Positions 27,983 through 40,302 of a DNA stretch of 64,000 nt are shown here, in pieces. Numbering within the stretch: the first letter of the stretch is position 1; each line of letters begins with the position of its first letter. The stretch is from Tepidiforma flava. Its GTDB lineage: Bacteria; Chloroflexota; Dehalococcoidia; Tepidiformales; Tepidiformaceae. The DNA is taken from positions 186,001 through 250,000 of the forward strand of contig NZ_CP115149.1 of NCBI RefSeq assembly GCF_027594505.1. Reading direction: 5' to 3'. The notes under the pieces are model-generated. The model saw only the letters and a program-made list of their open reading frames with translations, did no database searches and had not been told where the DNA came from. The position numbers and the translations under genes were made by a program.

Positions 27983-29682
27983 TCAGAAGAGGAAGTAGCG
28001 GCGGGCCATCGGCAGCTCGGCCGCAGGGTCACAGAGGGCGGGCTCGCCGTCGACGGTGACCGTGAACGTCTCCGGGTCGACACGGATGTCAGGCAAGGCG
28101 TCGTTGTGCACCATATCGCGCTTGCCGATGGCGCGGGTGTTGGCGACCGCGACGGCGGGGGTGCGGAGGCCGAGGCGGGCCGGGACGCCGGCATCGACGG
28201 CGGCCTTCGAGAGGAAGAGCCGGCGGGTCGACGGCACCCGGCTGCCGAACATCGGCCGGTAGCGGACGGGTTCCGGGGTTGGGATGCTGGCGCCGGGGTC
28301 GCCCATCGCAGCCCAGGCGATCATGCCGCCCTTGATGACGAGTTCGGGCTTGACGCCGAAGAATGCCGGGTTCCAGAGGACGATATCGGCGAGGAGGCCG
28401 GGCTGGATGGCGCCGACGACGTGGCTGATGCCCTGGGCGACGGCGGGGTTGATGGTGTACTTGGCGATGTAGCGCTTGATGCGGGCGTTGTCGGCGCCGG
28501 GCGGGTCGCCCGGGAGCGGGCCGCGCTGCCGCTTCATCTTGTCGGCGGTCTGCCAGGTGCGGAGGATGACCTCCCCGGCGCGGCCCATCGCCTGGCTGTC
28601 GGACGACATCATCGAGATGGCGCCGAGGTCGTGGAGGATATCCTCGGCGGCGATGGTCGAGGCGCGGATGCGCGATTCGGCGAAGGCGACGTCTTCGGGC
28701 ACGGCCGGGTTGAGGTGGTGGCATACCATGAGCATGTCCAGGTGCTCCTGGACGGTGTTCACGGTGAAGGGACGGGTCGGGTTCGTGGACGAGGGGAGGA
28801 CGTTCGGCAGGCCGGCGACCCGGATGATGTCGGGCGCGTGGCCGCCGCCGGCGCCTTCGGTGTGGAAGGTGTGGATGGTGCGGCCGCCGATGGCAGCGAT
28901 GGTGGACTCGACGAAGCCGGCCTCGTTCAGGGTGTCGGTGTGGATGGCGACCTGGATGTCGAAGGCATCGGCGACGCGGAGGGCGGTATCGATGGCGGCC
29001 GGCGTGGAGCCCCAGTCTTCGTGGAGCTTCAGGCCGCAGACGCCGGCTTCGACCTGCGTCCAGAGAGCGGTGACATCGGACGTGTTGCCCTTTCCGAGGA
29101 GGCCGATGTTGACCGGGTAGGTGTCGGCGGCCTCGAGCATGCGGGCGATGTTCCAGGGCCCGGGCGTGCAGGTGGTCGCGTTGGTGCCGGTCGCGGGGCC
29201 GGTGCCGCCGCCGATCATCGTGGTGACGCCGCTGGTGAGCGCCTCTTCCACCTGCTGGGGGCAGATGAAGTGGATGTGGGCATCGATGCCGCCGGGGGTG
29301 GCGATGAGGTGTTCGCCGGCGATGACTTCGGTGCCGGGGCCGATGACGAGGCCGGGCGTGACGCCGTCCATCGTGTCCGGGTTGCCGGCGGCGCCGATGC
29401 CGACGATGAGGCCGCAGCGGACGCCGATATCGGCTTTCACGATGCCCCAGTGGTCGATGATGACGGCGTTCGTGATGACGAGGTCGAGCGCTTCGCCGGG
29501 GAGGCGGTTTGCGCCATGCCGTCGCGGATGCTCTTGCCGCCGCCGAAGCAGGCTTCATCGCCCGGGGTGTGGTAATCGCGCTCGACCAGGGCGAAGAGGT
29601 CGGTATCGGCGAGACGGATGCGGTCGCCGGCGGTGGGGCCGTAGAGGTGGGCGTAGCGGCTGCGGGAGAGGGACTGGCTCAC
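27983..29682 (-). CDS. ureC: Urease alpha subunit UreC (one frame jump)
   Basis: Catalytic subunit of the nickel urease, hydrolysing urea to ammonia and carbamate. Metal and active-site motifs are intact: [14 protein letters not shown] (two Ni ligands), [10 protein letters not shown] (the lysine that is carbamylated), [24 protein letters not shown] and [13 protein letters not shown] (flap Cys and His). A missing base near 29505 shifts residues about 60-80; the rest, 485 residues, is one open frame. About 566 residues, as expected. ATG 29682 overlaps the ureB stop. Separate gamma, beta and alpha genes are the common bacterial arrangement. Confidence 0.95.
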
Positions 29683-30056
29683 GGCAGGAACCCCCGGTCG
29701 CGGGCGGCTTCGAGCGCCTCACCGGGCGAGCGGCCCTCGGCGAGCCGGTTGAAGCCGATGATGCGGCGGGCGCCGCCGAAGGGGACCAGCCGGACGGTGT
29801 GGGACTGCCCGGCTTCGAAGCGCACGGCGGTGCCGGCGGGGATGTCGAGCCGGCGGCCGAAGGCGGCGGCGCGGTCGAAGCGGAGAGCCGCGTTGGCCTC
29901 GAAGAAGTGGAAGTGGGAGCCGACCTGGACGGCGCGGTCGCCGGTGTTGACGACCTCGAGTTCGACGACGTCGCGGCCGGCATTGATGACGATGTCGCCT
30001 TCGCCGAAGAGGATGGCGCCGGGGAGGGTGGGGTCGCTGGTGTGGGGTCCGCTCAT
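29679..30056 (-). CDS. ureB: Urease beta subunit UreB
   Basis: Structural subunit of urease, 125 residues and intact. [20 protein letters not shown] opens the domain, and [18 protein letters not shown] and the later GFNRLAEGR are diagnostic. It overlaps ureA at its start and ureC at its end by four bases each, indicating coupled translation at equal stoichiometry. Confidence 0.96.
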   Translation of the reverse strand: MSGPHTSDPTLPGAILFGEGDIVINAGRDVVELEVVNTGDRAVQVGSHFHFFEANAALRFDRAAAFGRRLDIPAGTAVRFEAGQSHTVRLVPFGGARRIIGFNRLAEGRSPGEALEAARDRGFLP

Positions 30057-30355
30057 GGGATCGGCTGGTGGAGGGTGACGAGCTTGGTGCCGTCCGGGAA
30101 GGTGGCCTCGACCTGGACACTGTCGATCATCTCGGGGACGCCCTCGAGGACGTCGTCGCGGGTGAGGAAGGCGCCCTGCATGGCCATGAGTTCGGCGACG
30201 GAGCGGCCGTCGCGGGCGGCCTCGAGGAGGCCGGAGGCGATGACGGCGACCGCCTCCGGGTAGTTGAGCTTGAGGCCGCGGGCGCGGCGCTCGCGCGCCA
30301 GCATGGCGGCGAGGGTGATGAGGAGTTTGTCGACTTCGCGCTCGGTGAGCCGCAT
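30053..30355 (-). CDS. ureA: Urease gamma subunit UreA
   Basis: Structural subunit of urease, 100 residues and intact: [20 protein letters not shown] at the start, [21 protein letters not shown] in the middle and a [15 protein letters not shown] end. ATG 30355 is chosen over an upstream ATG at 30385 because AGGAGC lies seven bases before it and the N-terminus then matches the family. It is the first gene of the ureABCFGD run, behind a two-copy repeat and TAGCTT box. Confidence 0.96.
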   Translation of the reverse strand: MRLTEREVDKLLITLAAMLARERRARGLKLNYPEAVAVIASGLLEAARDGRSVAELMAMQGAFLTRDDVLEGVPEMIDSVQVEATFPDGTKLVTLHQPIP

Positions 30356-30383
30356 CGCTGCTCCTGTCGAAGGGGATGGAAGC

Positions 30384-30415
30384 AAGCTAGGCGGGCGGAG
30401 TTTCGGGCATGTTTC
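30384..30415 (-). promoter_or_regulatory. Two phased GAAAC repeats and -10 box in front of ureA
   Basis: On the minus strand GAAAC (30415-30411), six bases, GAAAC (30404-30400), ten bases, then TAGCTT (30389-30384). The 13 fixed positions of GAAACA-N2-CCCGAAA are identical to a stretch in front of urtA, and the distance to the -10-like box is the same. This points to one activator for urea uptake and urease. GlnR-type boxes in actinomycetes share the 5-N6-5 spacing. Confidence 0.6.
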
Positions 30416-30491
30416 ACCGGCGGCCGCGACGCAGGTTCGTAACAGGAACGCAACGGTGGCGGGCGGCGGTGCGGGGCGAACGGCGTTCGCG

Positions 30492-30497
30492 TAGAAT
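30492..30497 (+). promoter_or_regulatory. -10 box of the acyl-CoA dehydrogenase gene
   Basis: TAGAAT lies 22 bases before the ATG at 30520, predicting a leader of about 16 nt. No -35 match is visible. The same TAGAAT form recurs before the DUF2207 gene. Confidence 0.45.
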
Positions 30498-30519
30498 CCG
30501 CGGCACTTCCCGGGGTGTG

Positions 30520-31703
30520 ATGCATGAGATTCCGGGATTCGCCGGAACTGGCCGCGTGGCGCCGCAGGTGCGGGCCTTCGTCGATGAGCACTGGCGCGCT
30601 GGCGCGCCGGCGGAAGACGAGGAGGAGAGCCCCTTCGAGGCGCCGCAGGACGAAGACCGGGTGAAGCGGTGGCTGGACCGGCTGGCCGAGAACGGGTGGA
30701 TTGCGCCGGCCTGGCCGAAGAAGTACGGCGGCGCGGACATGTCGGTGCTGGAGCAGTTCGTGCTGAGCCAGGAGCTGCACGAGGCCGGGGCGCCGACGAG
30801 CCGGCAGATGCTGAACCTGGTGGGGCCGACGATCATGCTCCACGGCACGGAGGAGCAGAAGGCAGAACACCTGCCCCCGATGCTGCGGGGCGAAGTGGCG
30901 TGGTGCCAGGGCTTCAGCGAGCCGGGCTCGGGCAGCGACCTCGCGTCGCTGCAGACGCGGGCGGTACGCGACGGCGACGAGTACGTCGTGAACGGGCAGA
31001 AGATCTGGACCTCCGGGGCGCACCGGGCGGACTGGATGTTCATGCTGGTGCGTACCGACCCGGATGCGCCGAAGCACCGGGGCATCAGCTACCTGCTGGT
31101 CGACATGAAGTCGCCGGGGATTACGGTGCGGCCGCTGATCAACATGGCGAACGGGCACGTGTTCAACGAAGTGTTTTTCGAAGACGTGCGGGTGCCGGTG
31201 CGGAACCGGGTGGGCGAGGAGCATCGCGGCTGGTACGTGGGAACGACCACGCTCGATTTCGAGCGTTCGAACATCGCGCGGGCGATCGCGGCGCGGAAGA
31301 ACGTGGAGCGGATGGCGAAGTACGTGCGGGGGCGCACGGCAGCTGGCCGGCCGGTCGCGCCGGCCTACCGGCTGGAGGTGGCGGACCGGGCGGTGGAGAC
31401 AGCGGTGTGCGAGCTGCTCTCGTTCGTGGTGATCTCCGTGCAGGCGCGCGGGGCGTCCCGAACATGGAGGCCTCGATGTGCAAGATGTACGGCTCGGAGC
31501 TTTCGCAGCGGATTGCGCTGACGAAGATGCACCTGACGGGGATGGCGGGCCAGCTGCGGCAGTTCGATGACCCGGAGCGGGTGCTCGGCAGGAGCGCGGC
31601 GCTGGAGTACATGCAGGTCGTTCCGGCCACGATTGCGGCGGGGACGAGCGAAATCCAGCGGAACATCATCGCGACGCGCGGGCTGGGGCTGCCGCGGGGG
31701 TAG
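30520..31703 (+). CDS. Acyl-CoA dehydrogenase (one frame jump)
   Basis: FAD-dependent acyl-CoA dehydrogenase, about 394 residues. [40 protein letters not shown], and the C-terminal [21 protein letters not shown] are the family motifs; [18 protein letters not shown] is typical of the N-terminal domain. One base is missing near 31455. It is a paralogue of the enzyme at 15.6-16.8 kb, with the same C-terminal ending. It is divergent from ureA and followed after four bases by the nitroreductase gene. Confidence 0.88.
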
Positions 31704-31707
31704 CGAG

Positions 31708-32286
31708 ATGGTGACGCTGGAGGAGTTCGAGGCGTTCGCGGCACGGCAGCGGGCGGTCCGGCACTTCACCGGCCGGGAGGTGCCGGATGAGCTCGTCGAG
31801 CGGCTGCTTCGGGCGGCTACCCGGGCGCCGAGCGCGCGGAACGCCCAGCCGTGGCGGTTCGTCGTCGTGCGCGAGCGGGAGACGAAGCGGCGGCTGGGCG
31901 AGCTGTTCGATGAGCTGGGACGGCAGTTCTACGGGGCGGGCGCGCCGGACCGGACGCCGTGGGAGGAGGTCCCGGTGCTCATCGCGGTGTGCTCGGCTCG
32001 CGATGTGTTCGGCAGCGGGGAGGCGGGGGCGGCGGCGCTCGGCGCCTCCATCTACCCGGCGGTGCAGAATCTGCTGCTCGCCGCGCAGGCGGCCGGGCTG
32101 GGCGCGGTGCTGACGACGCGCTGGAAGGCGCGGGAGGAGGAGGTGCGCGCGCTGCTCGGCCTGCCGGGGGATGCCGCCGTGCACGCCATCATCCCGCTCG
32201 GGTGGCCGGACCGCGCATACGGCAGGAACCGCCGCCGGCCAGTGCGCGAGGTGGCCTTCCGGGAGCGGTGGGGCGAGGCGTGGTGA
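31708..32286 (+). CDS. Nitroreductase family protein
   Basis: Intact 192-residue FMN-dependent oxidoreductase. RQRAVRHFTGREVPDELVERLLRAA includes the Arg that binds FMN (shown as its short blocks RQRAVR and ATRAPSARNAQPWRFVVV), and SIYPAVQNLLLAAQAAGLG and GWPDRAYGRNRRRP complete the pattern. The substrate range of such enzymes is broad (nitroaromatics, quinones, enones). It is co-directional with and close to the acyl-CoA dehydrogenase, suggesting one transcript. Confidence 0.85.
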   Translation: MVTLEEFEAFAARQRAVRHFTGREVPDELVERLLRAATRAPSARNAQPWRFVVVRERETKRRLGELFDELGRQFYGAGAPDRTPWEEVPVLIAVCSARDVFGSGEAGAAALGASIYPAVQNLLLAAQAAGLGAVLTTRWKAREEEVRALLGLPGDAAVHAIIPLGWPDRAYGRNRRRPVREVAFRERWGEAW

Positions 32287-32298
32287 GGCGAGCGGGCC

Positions 32299-32561
32299 TC
32301 AGCCGCCGCCGAGCGCCGGGACGATGGTGACCTCGGCTGCGGGGCCGAGCGCGTCGTGGAGGGCGAGCGGCGCGATTTCGCCGTCGACGGCGAAGGCGAG
32401 TTCGGGGCGGAGCCGGCCGTCCTCGACGACGCGGGCGTAGAAGCCGGGGCAGCGCGCATCGACGGCGCGCAGTAGCTCATCGACGGTTGCCGCGGGAACG
32501 TCGAGTTCCTGCGACCCGCCGCAAAGATTGCGGAGGGCCGCAGGGATGACGATGCGCGCCA

Positions 32562-32562
<1 letters not shown>
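32299..32562 (-). CDS. MoaD/ThiS-like ubiquitin-fold sulfur carrier
   Basis: Intact 87-residue beta-grasp protein. It starts MARIVIPAALRNLCGG and ends in the diagnostic VPALGGG, whose terminal Gly-Gly is adenylated and thiocarboxylated in this family. It carries sulfur for molybdopterin or related synthesis. Its ATG overlaps the molybdenum hydroxylase large-subunit stop by one base, so it is the last cistron of that operon; a dedicated role in cofactor supply to this enzyme is an inference. No MoaE or adenylating enzyme is in the window. Confidence 0.8.
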
Positions 32563-34821
<2,259 letters not shown>

Positions 34822-34825
<4 letters not shown>

Positions 34826-35304
34826 GCCTGGGCCTCCTGGAGCTGGGCGGCGGCGCGCTGGACGGCGCGGATGATCTTGTCGTAGCCGGTGCAGCGGCAG
34901 AGGTTGCCCGAGAGCCAGAAGCGGATGCGGCGCTCGTCGGCGTCGGGCTCGCGGTCGAGCAGGGCCTTGGCGGAGACGATGAAGCCGGGGGTGCAGATGC
35001 CGCACTGGAGGGCGGCTTCTTCGAGGAAGGCCTGCTGGAGGGGATGGAGGCGGTCGCCGCGGGCGATGCCTTCGATGGTGGTGATGTCGGCGCCGTCGGC
35101 TTCGACGCCCAGGACGCAACAGGCGTTGACGACGCGGCCGTTCATGAGAACGGAGCAGGCGCCGCAGTTGCCGTTGTTGCAACCCTCTTTGCTGCCGGTG
35201 AGGCCGAGTTCTTCGCGGAGGACTTCGAGGAGGCTCTGGCGGGGTTCGCAGAGGAAGTCGCGCTCTTCGCCGTTGATGCGGGCCTGGACGTAGGTGCGTT
35301 TCAT
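34822..35304 (-). CDS. [2Fe-2S] subunit of the molybdenum hydroxylase
   Basis: Intact 160-residue electron-transfer subunit with two [2Fe-2S] clusters. The plant-type N-terminal cluster ligands are in GCNNGNCGACSVLMNG plus a later CC pair, and the C-terminal cluster in LQCGICTPGFI and GNLCRCTGYDKI. It passes electrons from molybdenum to FAD. It lies two bases after the FAD subunit and overlaps the large subunit. Confidence 0.95.
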
Positions 35305-35306
35305 GC

Positions 35307-36196
35307 TCAGTGGGTGGCTCCTGCAGGCTGGCCGCCGCGGATGCGGCGGAGGGCGTTCTCGAGGGCGCGGACGGTGAGGACGCGGCTCAGGTGCCGGCGC
35401 TGGGCCGCGCTGCCGCGCATGTCATCGATGGGGCGGGCGGCGGCGCGGGCGGCCTCGCCGGCGGCTTCGAAGGCTTCCGCGCCGGGTTCGCGGCCGACGA
35501 GCGCTTCGCGGGCTGCCGGGACGAGGATGGGAGTCGGGGCGACCGCGCCGAGGGCGACGCGGGCATCGGCGATGCGCCCGGCTGCATCAAGCGCGAGGAA
35601 GACGCCGGCGGAAGCGACGGCGATATCCATTTCGTTCCGGGGGATGAAGCGGTGGTAGAAGGCGGCCGCGCGCGGCGGCAGAGCCGGCACGCGCACGGAG
35701 ACGAGGACCTCGCCGGGCTGGAGCGCGTTGCGGCCGGGGCCGAGGAAGAAGTCGGCGACCGGGAGTTCGCGTTCGCCGGCGGGACCGGCGATCCGGAGGG
35801 TCGCGCCGAGCGCCATGAGGGCGGGCGAGGAGTCGGCGGCGGGGCTGGCGTTGCAGAGGTTGCCGCCGAGCGTCGCGCGGGACTGGATGGCGATGCCGCC
35901 GATGATGCCGGCCGCATCGACGAGGGCGGGGAAGTCGCTCCTGACGCGGGGGTGTTCGTAGACCTCGGCGAGGGGACGGCGGCGCCGATTTCGAGCCCGC
36001 CGCCCGGCAGTTCGGCGATCCGGGTGAGTTCGGGGATGCGCTTGAGGTCGATGAGGAGGTCGCAGGAGCGGCGGCCTTCGCGGAGCTGGATGATGACGTC
36101 GGTGCCGCCGGCGAGGAAGAGCACCTGCCTGCCGTTGCCGGCCAATGCGAGGGCCTCGGCGAGCGAGCCGGGGCGGGCGTAGTCGAATGCTTGCAT
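35307..36196 (-). CDS. FAD-binding subunit of the molybdenum hydroxylase (one frame jump)
   Basis: About 296 residues, CoxM/XdhB-type. FLAGGTDVIIQLREGRR and ATLGGNLCNASPAADSSPAL (the two FAD-binding loops) are clear. A missing base lies near 35965. It is the first gene of the FAD, iron-sulfur, molybdenum, MoaD order, starting at ATG 36196. A TATGAT at 36257-36252 on the minus strand is a plausible -10, giving a leader of about 50 nt. Confidence 0.9.
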
Positions 36197-36305
36197 GGAC
36201 CTTCCCGGTGGAGGATGGCGGGGGCGGACCGCCCGCGCTTCGTAGCTCGTGATCATACGCCGCAGCAGGGCGGCCGTGTGGCCGCCCGGTAAGGGCGGGG
36301 TTCCG

Positions 36306-36311
36306 TAGAAT
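36306..36311 (+). promoter_or_regulatory. -10 box of the DUF2207 gene
   Basis: TAGAAT ends seven bases before ATG 36319 and overlaps an in-frame ATG at 36310. If it is the -10 box, the upstream ATG is not transcribed and translation starts at the first transcribed codon. Confidence 0.45.
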
Positions 36312-36318
36312 GCGGGCG

Positions 36319-38143
36319 ATGCGCGCGCGGTTCATCCTGCTGGCCGGGGCGGTGCTGGTGGTCGTGGCTGCGCTGGCGGGGGAACGGGCCGCGCAGGCGC
36401 AGGAGAGCGGGTGGTCGGTGACGTCGTTCGAGGCGACGTACCGGGTCGGGGCGGACGGGGTGGTGGAGGTGGAGGAGCGGATTGCGGTGAATTTCCGCAA
36501 CCTCGAGCGGCACGGCATCTACCGCGACCTCTTCGAGACGACCAAATGCGCGGCGCCGGCGGAGGGGGTCGAGCAGCCGCTCACGCCGTGCCCGGAGGGC
36601 TGGGTTCGGAAGTGGGTGTACGCGGATTTCCGGGTGACGGACGCGAACGGGCAGCCGTGGAAGTTCGAACGGGAGTCGCTGCCGGGGACGGTGCGGCTGA
36701 AGATTGGCGACCCGGATGTCACCGTCTCGGGGCAGCAGACGTACGTCATCCGCTATCGGCTGGAGCGTGCGCTCGATGCGTACGCAGACCACGATGAGCT
36801 GTACTGGAACGTCACGGGGCAGTGGCAGGTGCCGATCGAGCGGTTCGCGGCGCGGGTGGAGTTGCCGCCGGGCGCGGAGCCGCGGACAGCGTGTTATGTC
36901 GGGTCTGCGGGGGCGCAGGAGAGCTGCGGGATGGCGGCGGAGGGAAGCGCCGCGACGTTCTCGGCGCGGCGGCTGAACACCTTCGAGCAGGCGACGATTG
37001 CGGTCGGGTGGCAGAAGGGGGTGGTGACGGTGCCGCCGCCGAAGCTCATCGAGCCGGCGAAGGTCGGCGACTACCTGAAGTTCGACGCGCTGGAATGGGC
37101 CGGGTTCGGCCTGACGGCCGCGCTGGGGCTGGCGGCGGCGATCGCGCTCTGGTGGCGGCACGGGCGGGACCGGCAGTACCGGGGCATTTACTACCTGACG
37201 AACGACCCGGCGGAGCAGACGAGGCCGCTCTTCGGGGCGCGCCGCTGGTGGTGGAGTACCTGCCGCCGGAGGACCTGCGGCCGGCGCAGATGGGGGTGCT
37301 GCTGGACGAAAGCGCCGACACGCTGGATGTGACCGCGACGATCATCGACCTCGCGGTGCGCGGCTACCTCCACATCACGGAAATTCCGAAGCGGGGGCTC
37401 CTCGGCAAGGCGGACTGGGAGCTCGAGCGGAAGAAGGACGGCGGGGATCTGCTCCCGTACGAGCGGTCGCTGCTCGATGCGCTGTTCGAAGACGGCGACC
37501 GCGTGAAGGTCTCGGACCTGAAGTACGAGTTCGCGACGCACCTGAGCAAGACGAAGGAGCTGATTTACGACGACGCGATGGCGCGGGGCTGGTTCGCGCT
37601 CCGGCCGGGGCACGCGCGGCACGCGACGGCCGTCGCGGCGGTCGGCTGGATGTTCGGGGGATTGGGCTGGCGTTCTTCGGCGCAACGTTCTTCGGGCGCG
37701 GGCTCGCCCTGGCCGGGTTCGGGCTCGGCGGGCTCGCGCTGCTCGTGCTGGCGCCGTCGATGGCGCGGCGGACGGCGAAGGGAAGCGAGGCGCTGCGGCG
37801 GGTGCTGGGCTTTCGCCTGTACATCGCAACGGCGGAGCAGCACCGGCAGGAGTTCAACGAGCGGGAGAACATCTTCGCGCGGTACCTGCCCTACGCGATC
37901 GTCTTCGGCTGCGTGGAGAAGTGGGCGAAGGCGTTCGAGGGGCTGGACGACCAGGCGCGGCAGTCGACCGCCGCCTGGTACGCAGGGACGGGGCCGTTCC
38001 GGGTGGCGGCCTTCTCGGAGGGGCTGCGGAGCTTCAACAGCTCGGTCGGGGCGACGCTGGCGGCCACACGTTCGGGCGGCGGGTCGGGGTTTGGGGGCGG
38101 CGCGGGCGGCGGCGGCGGGGGCGGCGGCGGCGGTTCGTGGTGA
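36319..38143 (+). CDS. DUF2207 membrane protein (two frame jumps)
   Basis: About 608 residues. It has an N-terminal signal or anchor (LLAGAVLVVVAALAGERAAQA), then an extracytoplasmic DUF2207 domain (VTSFEATYRVGADGVVEVEE, NLERHGIYRDLF). A membrane helix follows near residue 265 and a cytoplasmic region (VVEYLPPEDLRPAQMGVLLDE). Two further helices lie close together, and the end is Gly-rich, finishing GSW. This order and the Gly-rich tail are typical of the family, which is widespread but of unknown function. Jumps lie near 37235 and 37665. An alternative start is ATG 36310. Confidence 0.8.
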
Positions 38144-38148
38144 TGGAG

Positions 38149-38177
38149 TTGCGGCAGCAGAACTTTTGTTCTATGCT
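38149..38177 (+). promoter_or_regulatory. Promoter of the VOC-family gene
   Basis: TTGCGG (38149-38154) and TATGCT (38172-38177) are 17 bp apart. The predicted start near 38184 gives a leader of about 29 nt carrying GGAAGGAG before the ATG at 38213. Confidence 0.55.
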
Positions 38178-38212
38178 CGGCGGACCGCCGACCAGGCGGG
38201 AAGGAGCATCAG

Positions 38213-38622
38213 ATGCCAACGAAGCTGGACCACCTGCAGGTCAACATCGACCCGGCGAACGCGGGTTTTACCGGGAGCTGTTCGGGGAGCTCGGCTGGAG
38301 CGTGCTGTATGACGGCGACGGCATCCTCGGCGTCGGCGCGACGAATGGGGCGAGCCTCTGGTTCGTGCCCCGGACCGCTGACGGGCCGATCGATTACGAC
38401 CGGGCTGGGGTGAACCACGTCGCCATCGGCGCTGATTCGATTGCCGAGGTCGATGCGGCGGCGGCCCACCTCGCAGACCGGGGCGTGCCGGCGCTGTTCG
38501 AGACGCCGCGGCACCGGCCGGAGTTCGCCCACGGGCCAGACCAGACGTACTACCAGGTGATGTTCGAGTCGCCAGACCGGGTGCTGTTCGAAGTGGTGTA
38601 CAGCGGGCCGCTCGGCAACTAG
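38213..38622 (+). CDS. VOC (glyoxalase/dioxygenase fold) family protein (one frame jump)
   Basis: About 137 residues. It opens MPTKLDHLQVNID (first metal-ligand His in the VOC fold), followed by the FYRELFGELGW helix, GVNHVAIGAD and a YYQVMFESPDRVLFEVVY ending with a Glu ligand. One base missing near 38260. VOC proteins range over glyoxalases, epimerases and resistance proteins; no substrate can be named. The stop forms a CTAG shared with the convergent GDPD gene. Confidence 0.8.
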
Positions 38623-39392
38623 TCCCGCTCGAGCCAGGCGCGGAGCTGGTGGGGCACGTTGGTGATGATGCCGTCGACGCCGGCGTCGACCACCCGCTCC
38701 CAGTCGGCCGGGCTGTCGGCGGTCCAGCACCAGACGGTGACCTGGCGCCGGCGGGCGCGGGCGACGAGGTCGCGCGTGACGGCGTGGTGTTCGAAGGAGA
38801 TGGCCTGGCCGTTGCGCTTGAGGAGCCCGCCAAGGAGCCGTTCGACGCCGTCCCCGGCGACGGGCGGGGAGATGATGGCGGCGGAGATGCGCGGTTCGAT
38901 GTCGCGGGCGCGGGCGACCATCTCGGGCGAGAAGGAGTGGATGGCGGTCCAGCTCTCCGCGCCGCGGCGGCGGATGACGGCGACGGCCGCTTCGACGCTG
39001 CGGGCGTCCTGCTCCGGGTCGCCGGGGGTCGATTTGAGTTCGCACATCACGGTGAGGCGGCCATCGACGAGGTCGAGCACCTGCTCGAGGGTGGGCACGG
39101 GTTCGCCCTGGCCGGCATCGGCGGACTGGAGCGCGGCGAGCGGGAGGTCGCGGACGCGGCCGGTGAGGTTGGTCGTGCGGTCGACGGTTTCGTCGTGCAT
39201 GAGGACGGGGACGCCGTCGGCGCAGAGCTGGACGTCGATCTCCATCCCTTCGGCGCCGGCATCGAGGCAGGCGCGGACGGCGGCGAGGGTGTTGGCGGGC
39301 GCTTCGCCGGCGGCGCCGGCGTGGCCGATGACGAGGACGTACGGTTTTTCACGGTGGCGAACTTTACTCCCGGGTGAGGATAACGGGCGCAC
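38619..39392 (-). CDS. Glycerophosphodiester phosphodiesterase family protein
   Basis: Hydrolyses glycerophosphodiesters to glycerol-3-phosphate and an alcohol. The GDPD pattern is complete: IGHAGAAGEAPANT (here GHAG replaces the more usual GHRG, so the Arg is lost), EGMEIDVQLCADGVPVLMHD with the metal-binding ExD and catalytic His, and CELKSTPGD. About 257 residues with no signal peptide, so cytoplasmic. The start is uncertain: GTG 39352, with GGAG upstream, would be in frame if one A is missing from the A run at 39345-39349. Confidence 0.82.
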   Translation of the reverse strand: MRPLSSPGSKVRHREKPYVLVIGHAGAAGEAPANTLAAVRACLDAGAEGMEIDVQLCADGVPVLMHDETVDRTTNLTGRVRDLPLAALQSADAGQGEPVPTLEQVLDLVDGRLTVMCELKSTPGDPEQDARSVEAAVAVIRRRGAESWTAIHSFSPEMVARARDIEPRISAAIISPPVAGDGVERLLGGLLKRNGQAISFEHHAVTRDLVARARRRQVTVWCWTADSPADWERVVDAGVDGIITNVPHQLRAWLERD

Positions 39393-39419
39393 GAGCGCCG
39401 CGCCGCCTTTTCGTTTGCT

Positions 39420-40205
39420 TTACTTTTCCCCGGGGCGCCGCCGAGCGGCGAAGCCGGCCCCGAAGCGGGCGAGGCGGACGGCGCGTTCGAGCGCGGTGCG
39501 CGGGGTGAGGGACGGCGGGGAGGGCCGCGAGCGCCCGCAGGGCAGCATCGAAGCCTTCGAGCACGGGCGCGCCGTGGCCGGGGAAGCCAGCCGGCGGCGC
39601 GATGGCAGCGAAGTCGGCGATGGACTGGAGGTAGCGGGCGTCATCGTGGTTCGCCCAGCGGAGGGACCGGGTGAGTTCGCCGCCGTGGCTGATGACGAGG
39701 TCGCCGACGAAGGCAGCCTCGAGGTGATCGGCGACGAAGCAGAGCGACCCGGGGGTGTGGCCCGGAACGGGAACGGCGCGCACGCCGGGGAGCACGCCAG
39801 TTTCGCGCTCGACGGCGACGGCGACCGGCACGGGGCCGGGCGGCGGCGGAAGAAGGCGCTGAGGAGCCGCACCGGATGGCTGCGGCCGATGCCCGAGCGC
39901 AGGACGAGCCGGCCATCCCGGAGGCGGCAATCACCGGCGCCGGCGATCACCGGGGCGCCGGTGGCGGCGGCGACGGCGGCGGCGGCGCCGGTGTGGTCGC
40001 GGTGGCGGTGGGTGAGGAGGATGCCTTCGAGCGGGCGGCCGAGCGCCTCGAGCGCGGCAAGGATAGCCGGGGCGCTATCGGCGAAGCCGGTATCGACGAG
40101 GGCAAGGCCGCCTGAAGGCAACGCAACGAGGAACACGTTGGAGCCGCGGGTGCCGTGGAGCCACCACACACCCGGGATGACTTCGCCGGGGCTGGAGCGG
40201 GACAT
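39420..40205 (-). CDS. MBL-fold metallo-hydrolase (two frame jumps)
   Basis: Metallo-beta-lactamase fold hydrolase, about 262 residues. The metal-binding motif is LLTHRHRDHTGAAA; ALVDTGFADSAPAIL precedes it, and VPVPGHTPGSLCFVAD, FVGDLVISHG and GFPGHGAPV supply further ligands. Jumps lie near 39835 and 39510. Likely a glyoxalase II-like or other thioester/lactone hydrolase. ATG 40205 is divergent from the cobalamin riboswitch promoter. Confidence 0.82.
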   Translation of the reverse strand: MSRSSPGEVIPGVWWLHGTRGSNVFLVALPSGGLALVDTGFADSAPAILAALEALGRPLEGILLTHRHRDHTGAAAAVAAATGAPVIAGAGDCRLRDGRLVLRSGIGRSHPVRLLSAFFRRRPAPCRSPSPSSAKLACSPACAPFPFRATPPGRSASSPITSRLPSSATSSSATAANSPGPSAGRTTMTPATSSPSPTSLPSRRRLASPATARPCSKASMLPCGRSRPSPPSLTPRTALERAVRLARFGAGFAARRRPGEK

Positions 40206-40266
40206 CACCCCGGATCGTAGCTGGGCATCGGCAACGCGCCTCATCGGCTGCGGAGGGGGTCGGCAG

Positions 40267-40296
40267 TTGGCATACGCGAGCGGGCGGTGGTAGAGT
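40267..40296 (+). promoter_or_regulatory. Promoter of the first cobalamin riboswitch
   Basis: TTGGCA (40267-40272) and TAGAGT (40291-40296) are 18 bp apart, placing transcription start near 40303, immediately before the riboswitch. The second riboswitch has a promoter with the same geometry. Confidence 0.6.
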
Positions 40297-40302
40297 CGCG
40301 GG

